Assembly (NCBI GenBank): GCA_041554195.1
Contig: JBFFMJ010000009.1
Location: 71,684-135,683, forward strand
From: JAPHSX01 sp041554195
GTDB taxonomy: Bacteria; Pseudomonadota; Gammaproteobacteria; Thiohalomonadales; Thiohalomonadaceae
DNA: 64,000 nucleotides
Direction of reading: 5' to 3'
The position numbers were made by a program, and so were the translations under genes. This document shows positions 1 to 8,508 of the stretch, piece after piece; position 1 is the first letter of the stretch; every line of letters starts with the position of its first letter. Under the pieces are notes generated by a model. It made no database searches. It was not told the DNA's origin and worked only from the letters and a program-made list of their open reading frames with translations.

Positions 1-221
1 CGTTGCAAGCCGCCCTGTCGCTGCTGGCCCCGGGTGGCGTGATCTCTCTACTGGCGTATACCGGTCACCCCGGTGGGCGCGAGGAGGCCGAGCAGGTGAA
101 GGGCTGGGCCGTCGCTCTAGCGCAGGACCTTTTCACGACGACTATCGAGGTGCCGTCTGTACCGCTCGGCAACGCCCCGGAGTGGGTCGTGATCCGACGT
201 CAGTCTGCCTTGGCGCCGTGA
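1..221 (+). CDS. SAM-dependent methyltransferase, C-terminal end (YtqB/MnmM-like), partial
   Basis: The gene enters from the left edge, and only the last 73 codons are visible, ending in TGA. The fragment has the final strands of a class I methyltransferase of the putative rRNA methylase family (PF06962; YtqB/MnmM in Bacillus modifies wobble uridine in tRNA). Supporting pieces are the LLAPGGVISLLAYTGHPGG strand-turn, the REEAEQVKGW helix and a C-terminal VIRRQ strand. The SAM-binding N-terminal half lies outside the window, so the substrate cannot be judged. It converges with the next gene with no gap between the two stop codons. Confidence 0.7.
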   Translation, partial: LQAALSLLAPGGVISLLAYTGHPGGREEAEQVKGWAVALAQDLFTTTIEVPSVPLGNAPEWVVIRRQSALAP

Positions 222-587
222 CTATTCGCTGACTACGCGCCCACGGTAGACCCGCTTGGTTGAGCGCTTGTGTGATGATGACTCGGCCTCGGTTGTCTGT
301 GTCGTCGCCACAGGCTGTGCCACCCCGCGATAGTAGTGAACCTTTTGCTGCACGGCGGCCTCCTCTTCGCCAACCGCCTCAGGCACGAGCATGGAGCGCA
401 ACTCCTTGGCCATCTCTTGTAACACCTCATTGCGTGATAGCCCGGCGTAGTGAAGTAATTTTTCTACCGCATCCAGTTCACTGATCGCTACCTTGATGTC
501 GAACTCATCACGCACGAAACGGCGCATGATCATCAGCAGGCGAACGTAGTCCCGGTCTATCTGCTGCGGTTGTCCCTGTATTGACAT
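222..587 (-). CDS. Conserved hypothetical small soluble protein
   Basis: This encodes a 121-residue protein starting MSIQGQPQQ. I chose this ATG because AGGGGAGA lies just upstream; the frame stays open for 11 more codons without a better site. Residues 10-75 are predicted helical and charged (RDYVRLLMIMRRFVRDEF, ELDAVEKLLHYAGLSRNEVLQ). The rest is a polar, Ser/Thr-rich tail ending in a basic KRSTKRVYRGR stretch. There is no signal peptide or membrane segment. I do not recognise the family. The basic tail could bind nucleic acid or membrane, but that is speculation. It stands alone, with about 190 bp of non-coding DNA separating it from the upstream ybeD. Confidence 0.6.
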   Translation of the reverse strand: MSIQGQPQQIDRDYVRLLMIMRRFVRDEFDIKVAISELDAVEKLLHYAGLSRNEVLQEMAKELRSMLVPEAVGEEEAAVQQKVHYYRGVAQPVATTQTTEAESSSHKRSTKRVYRGRVVSE

Positions 588-777
588 GTTTTCTCCCCTT
601 ATTGGAATTCTTCTCGACATAAGGTTCGCAAGTTGTATGCCAGTCAGCTGTTGGGTGTTTGTTGGGGTAGCAGCAGGTATGGTTTGTGAGACTGCCTACT
701 GATGATGCAGTGGCGGTGCTCGCTGAACCGTGATGGGGCAATGGCTTAAGGGTTGGTGCGTTTGCGGACAACCGGCG

Positions 778-1047
778 CTATAGTGCCATCAGCACCTGCT
801 CACAGGCGGTCAATTCGTAGTAGATATTGTCCAGCTGCTCGCGGCTGGTGGCGGTGACGGTGACGGTCACTGAGAGGTACTTGCCTCCTTTGGAATCGCG
901 GCAGACCACCGCCCCCTCATGCAGATCGGGGCAGTGCTTGCGCACCAGCATCACCACATGCTCCTCGAACGTCTCGCTACTCTTGCCCATCGCCTTGATC
1001 GGAAACTGGCAGGGAAACTCCAGCAGGGTATCTGTTTCGTTACTCAT
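778..1047 (-). CDS. ybeD: DUF493 family protein YbeD
   Basis: An 89-residue ferredoxin-like-fold protein of the DUF493/UPF0250 family. It has the family pattern of an LLEFPCQFPIKAMG start, a central TFEEHVVMLVRKHCP helix, a VTVTVTATSREQLDNIYYEL strand-helix and a short C-terminus. In enterobacteria ybeD sits between dacA and lipB. Here it follows dacA and the aminotransferase gene in the same direction, with 1 bp to the latter, so it closes this operon; lipB is not next. YbeD has been suggested to be a small allosteric-type domain, but its function is not established. GAGAAGAG precedes the ATG. Confidence 0.9.
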   Translation of the reverse strand: MSNETDTLLEFPCQFPIKAMGKSSETFEEHVVMLVRKHCPDLHEGAVVCRDSKGGKYLSVTVTVTATSREQLDNIYYELTACEQVLMAL

Positions 1048-1048
1048 T

Positions 1049-1918
1049 TTACTCTTCTCGACCTTCTCGAAAGGCCTGCTTGTAGGCCTGGTAGTGGCTG
1101 ATCACCCTCTCCCAGATGGGGCCGGGGCGGCCATTTGCAATAGCCGCGGCGTTCAGCTCAATGATCGGCATGATCTCACGGCTGGAGGAGGTGAGCCAGA
1201 TCTCATCAGCCTCCAGCAGTGCCTGTTCACTAATAGGCCGCTCTTCACATTGGATGCCGTGGCGGGCACACAGTTCCACCAACAGGTCCCGGGTGATGCC
1301 GGGGAGCAGGTGTCCCCCCTTCGGCGGGGTGGCGATCACACCCTTGTCGACGATAAAGATATTGCTGGCGCTGCCCTCGGTTACCTCGCCGTGACGCACG
1401 ATAATCACCTCCTCCACGCCAGCCCTGTCGGCCTCGTGGCGTAGCAATACGTTGGGCAGGAGGGAGGTCGTCTTGATGTTGCAGTGTTGCCAGCGGATAT
1501 CCTCGGCGGTGATGGCGCGCAGGCCGCAACGTAGCATCGCCACATCCACCTCACCCACCGGGCTGCTCATAACGAACAGGGTGGGAGTGATCTCTGCGGG
1601 GATGCTCAGGTCGCGGGGGGCGGCCCCTCGTGTGAGCTGCAGGTAGAGTGACTGCTCACCACCGCCGTTGCGCTCAACAAGCTCCTCAAGCAGTTGTTGC
1701 CACTGGCTGTGGTCGAGCGGGTTGCTCATGTGGATGTCGGCAAGGCTCTGGTCGAGTCGTTGCAGGTGGTGGGACAGGCGGAACAGGCGACCGCCGTAGA
1801 CCGGGATCACCTCGTAGATGCCGTCGCCGAAGATAAAGCCGCGATCCAGCACCGAGATGCTGGCCCTGGCTAGGGGTAGAAATTCGCCGTTAAGGTAGAC
1901 GCTGTTCTGTTGCGTCAT
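1049..1918 (-). CDS. dat: D-amino acid aminotransferase (class IV PLP enzyme)
   Basis: A 289-residue fold-type IV PLP aminotransferase. D-alanine transaminases interconvert D-alanine and 2-oxoglutarate with pyruvate and D-glutamate, supplying D-amino acids for peptidoglycan. Family signs are VYLNGEFLPLARASISVLDRGFIFGDGIYE at the N-terminus, the PLP lysine in CNIKTTSLLPNVL, and the EVTEGSASNIFIV cofactor-phosphate region. Length fits DAAT (about 280-290). It lies 13 bp after dacA, so it is co-transcribed with a carboxypeptidase that releases D-alanine, which supports D-Ala use over a branched-chain role. A branched-chain or 4-amino-4-deoxychorismate lyase activity cannot be excluded, since these relatives share the motifs. 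Confidence 0.85.
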   Translation of the reverse strand: MTQQNSVYLNGEFLPLARASISVLDRGFIFGDGIYEVIPVYGGRLFRLSHHLQRLDQSLADIHMSNPLDHSQWQQLLEELVERNGGGEQSLYLQLTRGAAPRDLSIPAEITPTLFVMSSPVGEVDVAMLRCGLRAITAEDIRWQHCNIKTTSLLPNVLLRHEADRAGVEEVIIVRHGEVTEGSASNIFIVDKGVIATPPKGGHLLPGITRDLLVELCARHGIQCEERPISEQALLEADEIWLTSSSREIMPIIELNAAAIANGRPGPIWERVISHYQAYKQAFREGREE

Positions 1919-1931
1919 GAGTTCATCTTGG

Positions 1932-3071
1932 CTACTGAAAAAGCATTAGCAAGTTGTCCTTGAGAACCTGCACCAGGCCACCCTTCTGGATGTTCTGCAA
2001 TGCCACCAGCGGGCGCTCGGCCAGTACCTCATCGTCCAGACGGACCTGCACCCGGCCAAAGGTCTGACCGCGAAGTGCCGGCGCGACGATGGTCTTGTCG
2101 ACGTTGAGTGAGGCGTTGAGGTTTTTATACTGACCGCGCGGCACGGTGACGTAGAGCTGCTCGTTCAAGCCGAGCTTCAGTGACTCAAGCTCGCCCTTCC
2201 AGATGCGCATCTCCTTGAGCTCCTCTCCGGCGCTGTAGAGGCGGTGGGTCTCAAAGAAGCGGAAGCCGTAGTTGAGCAGTTTCTGACTCTCCTGGGCGCG
2301 CGCCTTTTCGCTCTTGGTCCCCATGACCACGGAAATAAGGCGCATCTCCTTGCGCAGGGCCGAGGCCACCAGGCAGTAACCGGCCGCCTCGGTGTGTCCG
2401 GTCTTCAGACCATCGACGCTGTCATCGCGGAACAGCAGCAGGTTGCGATTGTTTTGTGCAATGTTGTTGTACTTGTAACTCTTCTCCGAGTACCAGTCGT
2501 AGTGATCGGGGAAGTCGCGAATGATCGCGGCGGCCAGCAGCGCCATGTCGTGCGGGGTGGTGTAGTGACCCTTGTGAGGCAGACCGGTGCTGTTGGCAAA
2601 GCGGGTGCCTGTGAGGCCGAGCCGTTTGGCGTGAGCGTTCATCAATGGTACGAAGCTCTCCTCGCTACCGGCGACATGTTCGGCCAGGGCGACGCTGGCG
2701 TCGTTGCCTGACTGGATAATCAGCCCCTTTAGCAGCTTCTCAACCGAGACCTCGCTACCGACCTCGATAAACATGCGCGAGCCGGGCATGCGCCACGCCT
2801 TTTCACTGACGCGTACCTTATCGGTGAGGGCGATGTGCTGTGATTGCAGCTCATGGGAGACCACATAGGCGGTCATCATCTTGGTCAGGCTGGCAGGCTC
2901 CAGGCGCTGGTCGGCCTTGCTTTGAGCAATCATCTGGCCGCTATGGTAGTCCATCAGGACATAACCGGTGGCCGCCAGCTTTGGCGTGAAGGGGATCGTC
3001 GACGGTGTCGCATTTACGGCGGAGACGACGAGCAGAAGCAGGGGGGCAATGATGGATTTGATGAAATGCAT
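1932..3071 (-). CDS. dacA: D-alanyl-D-alanine carboxypeptidase (PBP5/6 type)
   Basis: A 379-residue low-molecular-weight penicillin-binding protein that trims the terminal D-Ala from peptidoglycan pentapeptides in the periplasm. A signal peptide (hydrophobic residues 6-21, VNA cleavage region) is followed by the serine peptidase S11 domain. This has S61-L-T-K64 (SxxK), S121-G-N123 and the KTG motif in DGLKTGHTEAAG. The C-terminal PBP5 beta domain and a short amphipathic anchor (NLLMLFQ) complete it. It is transcribed with the elongation genes upstream, 86 bp after rlpA, and just before the D-amino-acid transaminase. Confidence 0.96.
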   Translation of the reverse strand: MHFIKSIIAPLLLLVVSAVNATPSTIPFTPKLAATGYVLMDYHSGQMIAQSKADQRLEPASLTKMMTAYVVSHELQSQHIALTDKVRVSEKAWRMPGSRMFIEVGSEVSVEKLLKGLIIQSGNDASVALAEHVAGSEESFVPLMNAHAKRLGLTGTRFANSTGLPHKGHYTTPHDMALLAAAIIRDFPDHYDWYSEKSYKYNNIAQNNRNLLLFRDDSVDGLKTGHTEAAGYCLVASALRKEMRLISVVMGTKSEKARAQESQKLLNYGFRFFETHRLYSAGEELKEMRIWKGELESLKLGLNEQLYVTVPRGQYKNLNASLNVDKTIVAPALRGQTFGRVQVRLDDEVLAERPLVALQNIQKGGLVQVLKDNLLMLFQ

Positions 3072-3157
3072 ACTCGAAAAGGGGCTAGTTAGCTGTTTGT
3101 TGCTGATAAGTGGACGACATTCTACCGGTTTGGCGGCGGGAAATGTAGAGCGGTCTT

Positions 3158-4015
3158 TTAATCAAGGACGATACTCGGTACACCCATCCCCAATTGGTGA
3201 ATACGTGAGGCAAGGCTATCGGCCTCCTCAATGGAGGCGATGGGGCCGATGCGTACCCGGTAGATCTGCTTACGATCCACCTCGGTCTGCTGTACCGCCG
3301 CGGTGGTCACGTTGTTGAGTGCCAGCTGGGCGCGCAGTGATTCGGCATTGGTGCGGCTGATAAAAGAGCCGAGCTGCAGGAACAGTTTGTTGCCGGCGGC
3401 ACCGGGGTCGCTGGCTACCGGGGAGGCGCCGGCCGTGGTCGTTGTCGTTGCCGGTGTGACACGAGCGGTAGTGGTTACGTTGGATGTCTGGCCCGGCTCG
3501 ATGGCACGCAGCTCGACATTGCCGGTACCGTTCTGGGCAAAACCGAGTTTGCTTGCGGCGGCATACGAGAGGTCGATAATACGGTTGCCGTGGAACGGGC
3601 CACGGTCATTCACCCGAACCACCACGCTCTTGCCGTTATCCAGGTTGGTCACCTGCAGGTAGGTGGGAATGGGCAGGGTTTTGTGCGCGGCGGTCATCGC
3701 GTACATATTGTAGACCTCACCGTTGGAGGTCTTGCGTCCATGGAATTTCTTGCCGTACCAGGAGGCGGGACCGCGCTCCACATAACCGGTGCTCTCCTTC
3801 ATCACGTAGTAACGTTTGCCGAGTACCACATAGGTGGAGGGGTTGCCGGCACGGGTGCGTTTTTCGTGCTTCGGCACCGCATTTTCCAGGTGCGAGAAGT
3901 TCATCGGGCGGCTAGGCCCTGAATCGCGCGAGGAGAGGCTGCAACCGCCCAGCAATAGCAGACCCGCCACCAGGGCAAGCAGGCTGAAGTGGGCTGTGGT
4001 TGTCAGCTTAGTCAT
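3158..4015 (-). CDS. rlpA: RlpA septal-ring lytic transglycosylase lipoprotein
   Basis: A 285-residue outer-membrane lipoprotein. The lipobox is LLLGGC, with the acylated Cys near residue 25. A double-psi beta-barrel follows (about 80-175: GPASWYGKKFHGRKTSNGEVY, then the acidic-site segment VRVNDRGPFHGNRIIDLSYAAA). A Thr/Ala-rich linker leads to a C-terminal SPOR domain (about 208-285, KLFLQLGSFISRTNAESLRAQL), which binds denuded glycan strands at septa. RlpA cleaves peptide-free glycans in Pseudomonas. It sits 5 bp after mltB, a second glycan-cleaving enzyme, in the elongasome operon. Confidence 0.96.
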   Translation of the reverse strand: MTKLTTTAHFSLLALVAGLLLLGGCSLSSRDSGPSRPMNFSHLENAVPKHEKRTRAGNPSTYVVLGKRYYVMKESTGYVERGPASWYGKKFHGRKTSNGEVYNMYAMTAAHKTLPIPTYLQVTNLDNGKSVVVRVNDRGPFHGNRIIDLSYAAASKLGFAQNGTGNVELRAIEPGQTSNVTTTARVTPATTTTTAGASPVASDPGAAGNKLFLQLGSFISRTNAESLRAQLALNNVTTAAVQQTEVDRKQIYRVRIGPIASIEEADSLASRIHQLGMGVPSIVLD

Positions 4016-4020
4016 GCAAT

Positions 4021-5037
4021 CTATCCGGCCTTGCGGCTACTCTTGCGCATCTCGGCATCGCGCGAGGAGAGGATCGCCTCGCTTAGCTGGTGTACCGCCA
4101 TGGCGTAGAGTGGACTCCTATTATAGCGGGTTATAACGTAGAAGTTATGTAGCGCGACCCAGTACTCCTTCTCCTGATCGCTGCTCTCCAGGGCCAGCAG
4201 GGTGGCCGGTTGTTCCTCAAGCGCCATTTGCGTCGTCACTCCCGCACCCGTCAGCTCTTTGAGACTGATGGAGGGTTTGACCTCTTTTTTGATAAAGCGT
4301 TGCGCCGCGCTGTCGGCCACTTTGGCACGGGCGGTTACCGGCTCCCCCTGCTTCCAGTGGTGCTGGTGAAAATAGTTGGCGACGCTGCCGATAATGTCAG
4401 TGCGGTTGTCCCACAGATCGCGGCGTCCATCCTTGTCAAAATCGACCGCGAAGTTGCGAAAGCTGCTGGGGATGAACTGCGGCATCCCCATCGCCCCGGC
4501 GTAGGAGCCGAGGAATTCCAGCGGGTCGCGCTTCTCCTCGCGCGCCATCAGCAGAAACTCCTTAATCTGCCCGCGGAAGAATTTGCTGCGCTTGGGGTAG
4601 CCGAAGCCCAGGGTGCTGAGCGCCTCAATGACCTTATAGCCGCCCTTATGGCGGCCGTAGAAGGTCTCGACGCCGATGATGGCGATGATGATGTGGGCCG
4701 GAACGCCGTACTCTTTTTCCGTCCTGGCCAGTAGCTCCGCGTTCTCTTCCCAGAACTTCACGCCGCCACGAATACGCTTTTCGGTAAGGAAGATAGGGCG
4801 GTACAGATGCCACGGTTTACTCTCTGCGGGGCGAGTCATGGTCTCAATGATCTGGGGGAGAAACTCTACCTGGCGGAATAGCCGGGTCAGTTCGGTCTTG
4901 TCGAATTGATGCTCCTGCACCATCTCATCGATCAAAGTGTGGCTGTCGGGAAATTTGTCGAACACACTCTGTGCCAAGAGGGGCGGGCTGAGCAGGGTGA
5001 GCAGCAGGGGGAGAATCTTTCTCATGGGGGAAACCAT
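4021..5037 (-). CDS. mltB: Membrane-associated lytic murein transglycosylase B
   Basis: A 338-residue family 3 lytic transglycosylase that cuts glycan strands to 1,6-anhydro-MurNAc ends. It has a signal sequence (LLTLLSPPLLAQ), the catalytic glutamate in IGVETFYGRHKGGYKV, the conserved GAMGMPQFIPSSFRNFAVDFDKDGRRDLW segment and the ANYFHQHHW helix. There is no lipobox, so it should be soluble in the periplasm or held by its signal anchor, unlike E. coli MltB. I take the ATG at 5037. It overlaps the rodA stop as TGATG and has AAGGA upstream; the next Met (MRKIL) lacks a ribosome site. Confidence 0.95.
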   Translation of the reverse strand: MVSPMRKILPLLLTLLSPPLLAQSVFDKFPDSHTLIDEMVQEHQFDKTELTRLFRQVEFLPQIIETMTRPAESKPWHLYRPIFLTEKRIRGGVKFWEENAELLARTEKEYGVPAHIIIAIIGVETFYGRHKGGYKVIEALSTLGFGYPKRSKFFRGQIKEFLLMAREEKRDPLEFLGSYAGAMGMPQFIPSSFRNFAVDFDKDGRRDLWDNRTDIIGSVANYFHQHHWKQGEPVTARAKVADSAAQRFIKKEVKPSISLKELTGAGVTTQMALEEQPATLLALESSDQEKEYWVALHNFYVITRYNRSPLYAMAVHQLSEAILSSRDAEMRKSSRKAG

Positions 5038-6149
5038 CAATCCTTCAATAACTTACGGTGAGTGTGAATCGACATCAGGATACCGAATGATGCCATCAAG
5101 GTTACCATGGAGCTACCACCGAAACTAATCAAGGGAAGCGGTACCCCAACCACCGGCAACAGGCCGCTGACCATGCCGATGTTGACGAAGACGTAGATCA
5201 GGAAGGTCATGGTCAGGGCGCCGGCCAGCAGTCGACTGAAGGTGTCCTGTGCCTGGGCCGCAATATAGAGGCCGCGCAGTACGATGAACAGATAGAGCGC
5301 CAATAGCAGCAGGATCCCCATAAAACCGAACTCCTCGCTAAATACGGCGAAGATAAAATCGGTATGGCGTTCCGGCAGAAATTCCAGATGCGACTGGGTG
5401 CCGTTGAGCCACCCCTTGCCATAGCTACCGCCGGAGCCGATGGCGATCTTCGATTGAATGATGTGATAGCCCGCCCCCAGGGGGTCGTTTTCCGGATTGA
5501 GGAAGGTGAGCACACGGGTGCGCTGATAGTCGTGCATGCCGAAGGTCCAGAGCAGCCAGGCGGCGGGGACGGCCAGCACCGAGGCGATACCGATGATGCG
5601 CCACTGTAGCCCGGCAAATAGCAGCACGAAGATGCCGGAGGTGGCGATCAGCAGGGCGGTACCGAGGTCGGGCTGTTTGGCAATGAGCAGCGTCGGAACC
5701 AGGGCGATGAGGGCGGCAATGAATAGGTGGCCGAGGCGTGGTGGCAGCGGCTTCTCTGCCAGGTACCAGGCGACCATCATCGGTACCGCCAGCTTCATCA
5801 GCTCCGAGGGCTGGAAGCGGATGCTGCCCAGGCGCAGCCAGCGTTGCGCCCCCTTGCCGGTATCGCCGACCACCAGCACCGCAATCAGCATGATCAGGCC
5901 GGCGGCGAAGATCCAGTGGGTCCAGCGCATCAGGGTGTCGGGGGCGATCTGGGCGAACAGCAGCAACACCCCGAAGGAGACGCCAAGACGGGTCGCCTGG
6001 CGCCACAGCTGTGCCTCATTCTGGCTTGCCGCACTGTAGAGGATAACCAGGCCGACAGCGGCCAGCAGCAGCAGTCCCATCAGTAGTGGTGGATCGAGGT
6101 GCAGGCGGCGGAACAGGCCGTGACTGGATGAGGCATCACTGAGCAGCAT
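5037..6149 (-). CDS. rodA: RodA peptidoglycan glycosyltransferase (SEDS family)
   Basis: A 370-residue polytopic inner-membrane protein with about ten transmembrane segments. It polymerises lipid II into glycan strands during elongation, paired with PBP2. SEDS features are GAQRWLRLGSIRFQPSELMKLAVPMMVAWYL, KQPDLGTALL, the large periplasmic loop with GWLNGTQSHLEFLPERHTDFIFAVFSEEFGF (catalytic-region acidic residue), and VVGVPLPLISFGGSSMV near the C-terminus. It directly abuts mrdA upstream and overlaps mltB downstream, so the three proteins are probably made from one message. Confidence 0.97.
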   Translation of the reverse strand: MLLSDASSSHGLFRRLHLDPPLLMGLLLLAAVGLVILYSAASQNEAQLWRQATRLGVSFGVLLLFAQIAPDTLMRWTHWIFAAGLIMLIAVLVVGDTGKGAQRWLRLGSIRFQPSELMKLAVPMMVAWYLAEKPLPPRLGHLFIAALIALVPTLLIAKQPDLGTALLIATSGIFVLLFAGLQWRIIGIASVLAVPAAWLLWTFGMHDYQRTRVLTFLNPENDPLGAGYHIIQSKIAIGSGGSYGKGWLNGTQSHLEFLPERHTDFIFAVFSEEFGFMGILLLLALYLFIVLRGLYIAAQAQDTFSRLLAGALTMTFLIYVFVNIGMVSGLLPVVGVPLPLISFGGSSMVTLMASFGILMSIHTHRKLLKD

Positions 6150-8018
6150 CTATTGAGTTCCCGATTTTGTGGTGTTGCCGAGCAGGTAGCGGTCAATCAC
6201 CTCGCGGGCGATAGGGGATGCGATGGCCCCGCCACTGCCACCATTTTCGACGATCAGTGCCACTGCGATCTTCGGCTCTTTTGCCGGGGCAAAGGCGATA
6301 AACAGGGCGTGGTCGCGCAACCGTTTGCTGAGCTCATCGGCATCGTACTCCGCATCCTGGGCAATAGTGAATACCTGAGAGGTACCGGTCTTACCCGCCA
6401 TTTTATAGTGCAGACCGTGGCTGATGCGTCGTGCGGTGCCGTTAGGGCCGTGGATCACCTGGGTCATCGCCCGCTCGATTCGCCACCAGTTACCCTCGTC
6501 GCTTATCGGTACCTCGCTAACCAGTGTGGGGGGAAGGGTATTGCGTTGGTGGCTGCGGGGGTCTTCGACCTCCCGCACCACTAGCGGACGCATATGCTTG
6601 CCGCGCATGGAGAGGGTGGCGGTGGCGCTGCTCAGTTGCAGCGGGGTGGAGAGGTTAAAGCCCTGACCGATGCTGGTGATCAGGGTCTCACCGGGGAACC
6701 AGGGCTCTTTGTGTACCCGTCGTTTCCACTCGCGACTGGGCAGCAGGCCGGTCGCCTCACCGCCGGTGTCGATGCCGGTCTTTTTCCCGAAGCCGAAGTG
6801 GTCAAGGTAGCTGGAGATGCGGTCGATACCCAGCTTTAATGACAGGTCGTAGAAAAAGACATCACACGACTCGACGATGGCGCGGGTCAGACCGATGGTG
6901 CCGTGCCCTCTCTTCTTCCAGTCACGGTAGCGGTGGTCATCATTTTTCAGGCTGTACCACCCCTTGCAGGCGACAGCGTCTCTGGTGGTGATCTGGTTGA
7001 GCTCCAGCCCCGCCAGGCCGATAAAGGGTTTGATGGTTGAGCCGGGGGGATACTGCCCCCTTAAGGCACGGTTAAATAGCGGCTGGTCGCGATCATCACT
7101 GAGGGCGCGGTAGGTTTTGACCGCGATGCCGTTAACGAAGAGGTTGGGGTCGTAGCTGGGTACGCTGACCAGGCTGAGCACGGCACCGCTCTCTGGTTCT
7201 ATTGCCACCAGCGCCCCGCGCTCCTTGCCAAAGGCCCGTTGCGCCACCCGCTGCAGGTTGGCGTCGATATTCAGGTAGAGATTGCTTCCCGGTGTTGGCG
7301 GGTTGCGTTCCAGTACCCGCAATACGCGCCCCCGGGCGTTGGTCTCTACCTGCTGGTGACCGACCTCGCCGTGCAACAGTGCCTCATAGCTCTTCTCTAT
7401 GCCGGTTTTGCCCACATATGTGGTGGCGGCATAGTTTGTGGGGTCGAGACTCTGTAGCTCTTTGACATTAATGCGACTGACGTAACCGAGGGTGTGGGCG
7501 GTGAGGTCGCCCAGCGGGTAGTGGCGGGTGAGGATGGAGTTGATCTCCACCCCCGGCATGCGGTGACTGTTGACGGCGATAAGGGCCACCTCCCGGTCAT
7601 CCAGGCGAAAGCGTAGCGGCACCGCCTCAAAGCGGCGACGACGCTTGAGCTCGCGACGAAAGCGGCTGAGGTCCTCGTCGGAGACCTGGATCAGTTTGCC
7701 AATCTCCTGCAGGGTCAGCTCCATATCCTTGACCCGTTCCTGCACCAGCTCCAGGCTGTAGGTGGGTAGATTCTGCGCCAGCACCAGACCGTTGCGGTCA
7801 TAGATCAGGCCTCGGGTCGGGCCGATGGGTTGCAGGCTGACACGGTTGTTGGTGGAGAGGGTGGTGTAGTGCTCGTGCTGCATCAGTTGCAGGTAGAACA
7901 TGCGACTGATGAGGATTAGCATCAATAACAGGCTGAGCAGCAGTGCGACGATGGCGCGTGTCTGGAATAGGTGGCGCTCCCGAAGCGGGTTTTTCAGAAA
8001 TTGCGTGCGAAACAGCAT
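6150..8018 (-). CDS. mrdA: Penicillin-binding protein 2, elongation transpeptidase
   Basis: A 622-residue class B PBP that cross-links lateral-wall peptidoglycan with RodA and MreBCD. A single N-terminal membrane anchor (about residues 22-43) is followed by the dimerisation/pedestal domain (RGLIYDRNGLVLAQN). The transpeptidase domain has S327-T-I-K330 (SxxK), SCD as the SxN-type motif, and KTGTSQV. Length is normal for PBP2 (about 630). It lies 1 bp after mreD and ends immediately before rodA. Confidence 0.97.
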   Translation of the reverse strand: MLFRTQFLKNPLRERHLFQTRAIVALLLSLLLMLILISRMFYLQLMQHEHYTTLSTNNRVSLQPIGPTRGLIYDRNGLVLAQNLPTYSLELVQERVKDMELTLQEIGKLIQVSDEDLSRFRRELKRRRRFEAVPLRFRLDDREVALIAVNSHRMPGVEINSILTRHYPLGDLTAHTLGYVSRINVKELQSLDPTNYAATTYVGKTGIEKSYEALLHGEVGHQQVETNARGRVLRVLERNPPTPGSNLYLNIDANLQRVAQRAFGKERGALVAIEPESGAVLSLVSVPSYDPNLFVNGIAVKTYRALSDDRDQPLFNRALRGQYPPGSTIKPFIGLAGLELNQITTRDAVACKGWYSLKNDDHRYRDWKKRGHGTIGLTRAIVESCDVFFYDLSLKLGIDRISSYLDHFGFGKKTGIDTGGEATGLLPSREWKRRVHKEPWFPGETLITSIGQGFNLSTPLQLSSATATLSMRGKHMRPLVVREVEDPRSHQRNTLPPTLVSEVPISDEGNWWRIERAMTQVIHGPNGTARRISHGLHYKMAGKTGTSQVFTIAQDAEYDADELSKRLRDHALFIAFAPAKEPKIAVALIVENGGSGGAIASPIAREVIDRYLLGNTTKSGTQ

Positions 8019-8019
8019 A

Positions 8020-8508
8020 CTAGCGTACCCCGTAGTGGCGACGCAGATCCCGCAGTATGACGAATAACCAGGGCCACAACAGCATGGTGGTTAGCGCGGG
8101 GAACCAGTAGCGCAGACTCTCTGGCGACTCACCGATAAATCCCTTGATCCAGAGCACCAGCAGCTGCTGGAACAGCACTAGCAGTAACACCACCAGCGCC
8201 TGTTGGCCTATCGGGTAGACGCGCATGCGCTGGTGCACATTGAGGGTGAAGTAGGCGATCAGAGCCAGCGCCATGGCGTACTGCCCCAGTACCGCGCCGT
8301 GTATAACGTCGAGGAATAGCCCCGCCAGCCAGCCGACGCCAACGCCAACCCGCTCGGGCAGCGCCATGCACCAGTAGATAAGTACAATAGTGACCCACTC
8401 GGGGCGCAGGTAGGCAGCCCAGTCCGGCAGCGGTATCAGGGTGAGCATAAGGGCGGCAATAAAGCTCAGCGTGATCACCCAGCCGCCCTGATGATGAACG
8501 GTCCTCAT
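8020..8508 (-). CDS. mreD: Rod shape-determining protein MreD
   Basis: A 162-residue hydrophobic inner-membrane protein with about five membrane spans, of normal family length. Typical MreD segments are LIPLPDWAAYLRPEWVTIVLIYWCMALPERVGVGVGWLAGLFLDVIHGAVLGQYAMALALIAY. It connects the periplasmic MreC ring to the rest of the elongation machinery. The start ATG overlaps the mreC stop by 4 nt (ATGA), pointing to translational coupling. Confidence 0.96.
   Translation of the reverse strand: MRTVHHQGGWVITLSFIAALMLTLIPLPDWAAYLRPEWVTIVLIYWCMALPERVGVGVGWLAGLFLDVIHGAVLGQYAMALALIAYFTLNVHQRMRVYPIGQQALVVLLLVLFQQLLVLWIKGFIGESPESLRYWFPALTTMLLWPWLFVILRDLRRHYGVR

Noticed and set aside
508..771. 87-codon minus-strand frame
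   Set aside because: Overlaps the start of the unknown gene at 587, has no ribosome site and low-complexity composition.
827..1444. 205-codon plus-strand frame
   Set aside because: Antisense to ybeD and dat, both with clear family motifs.
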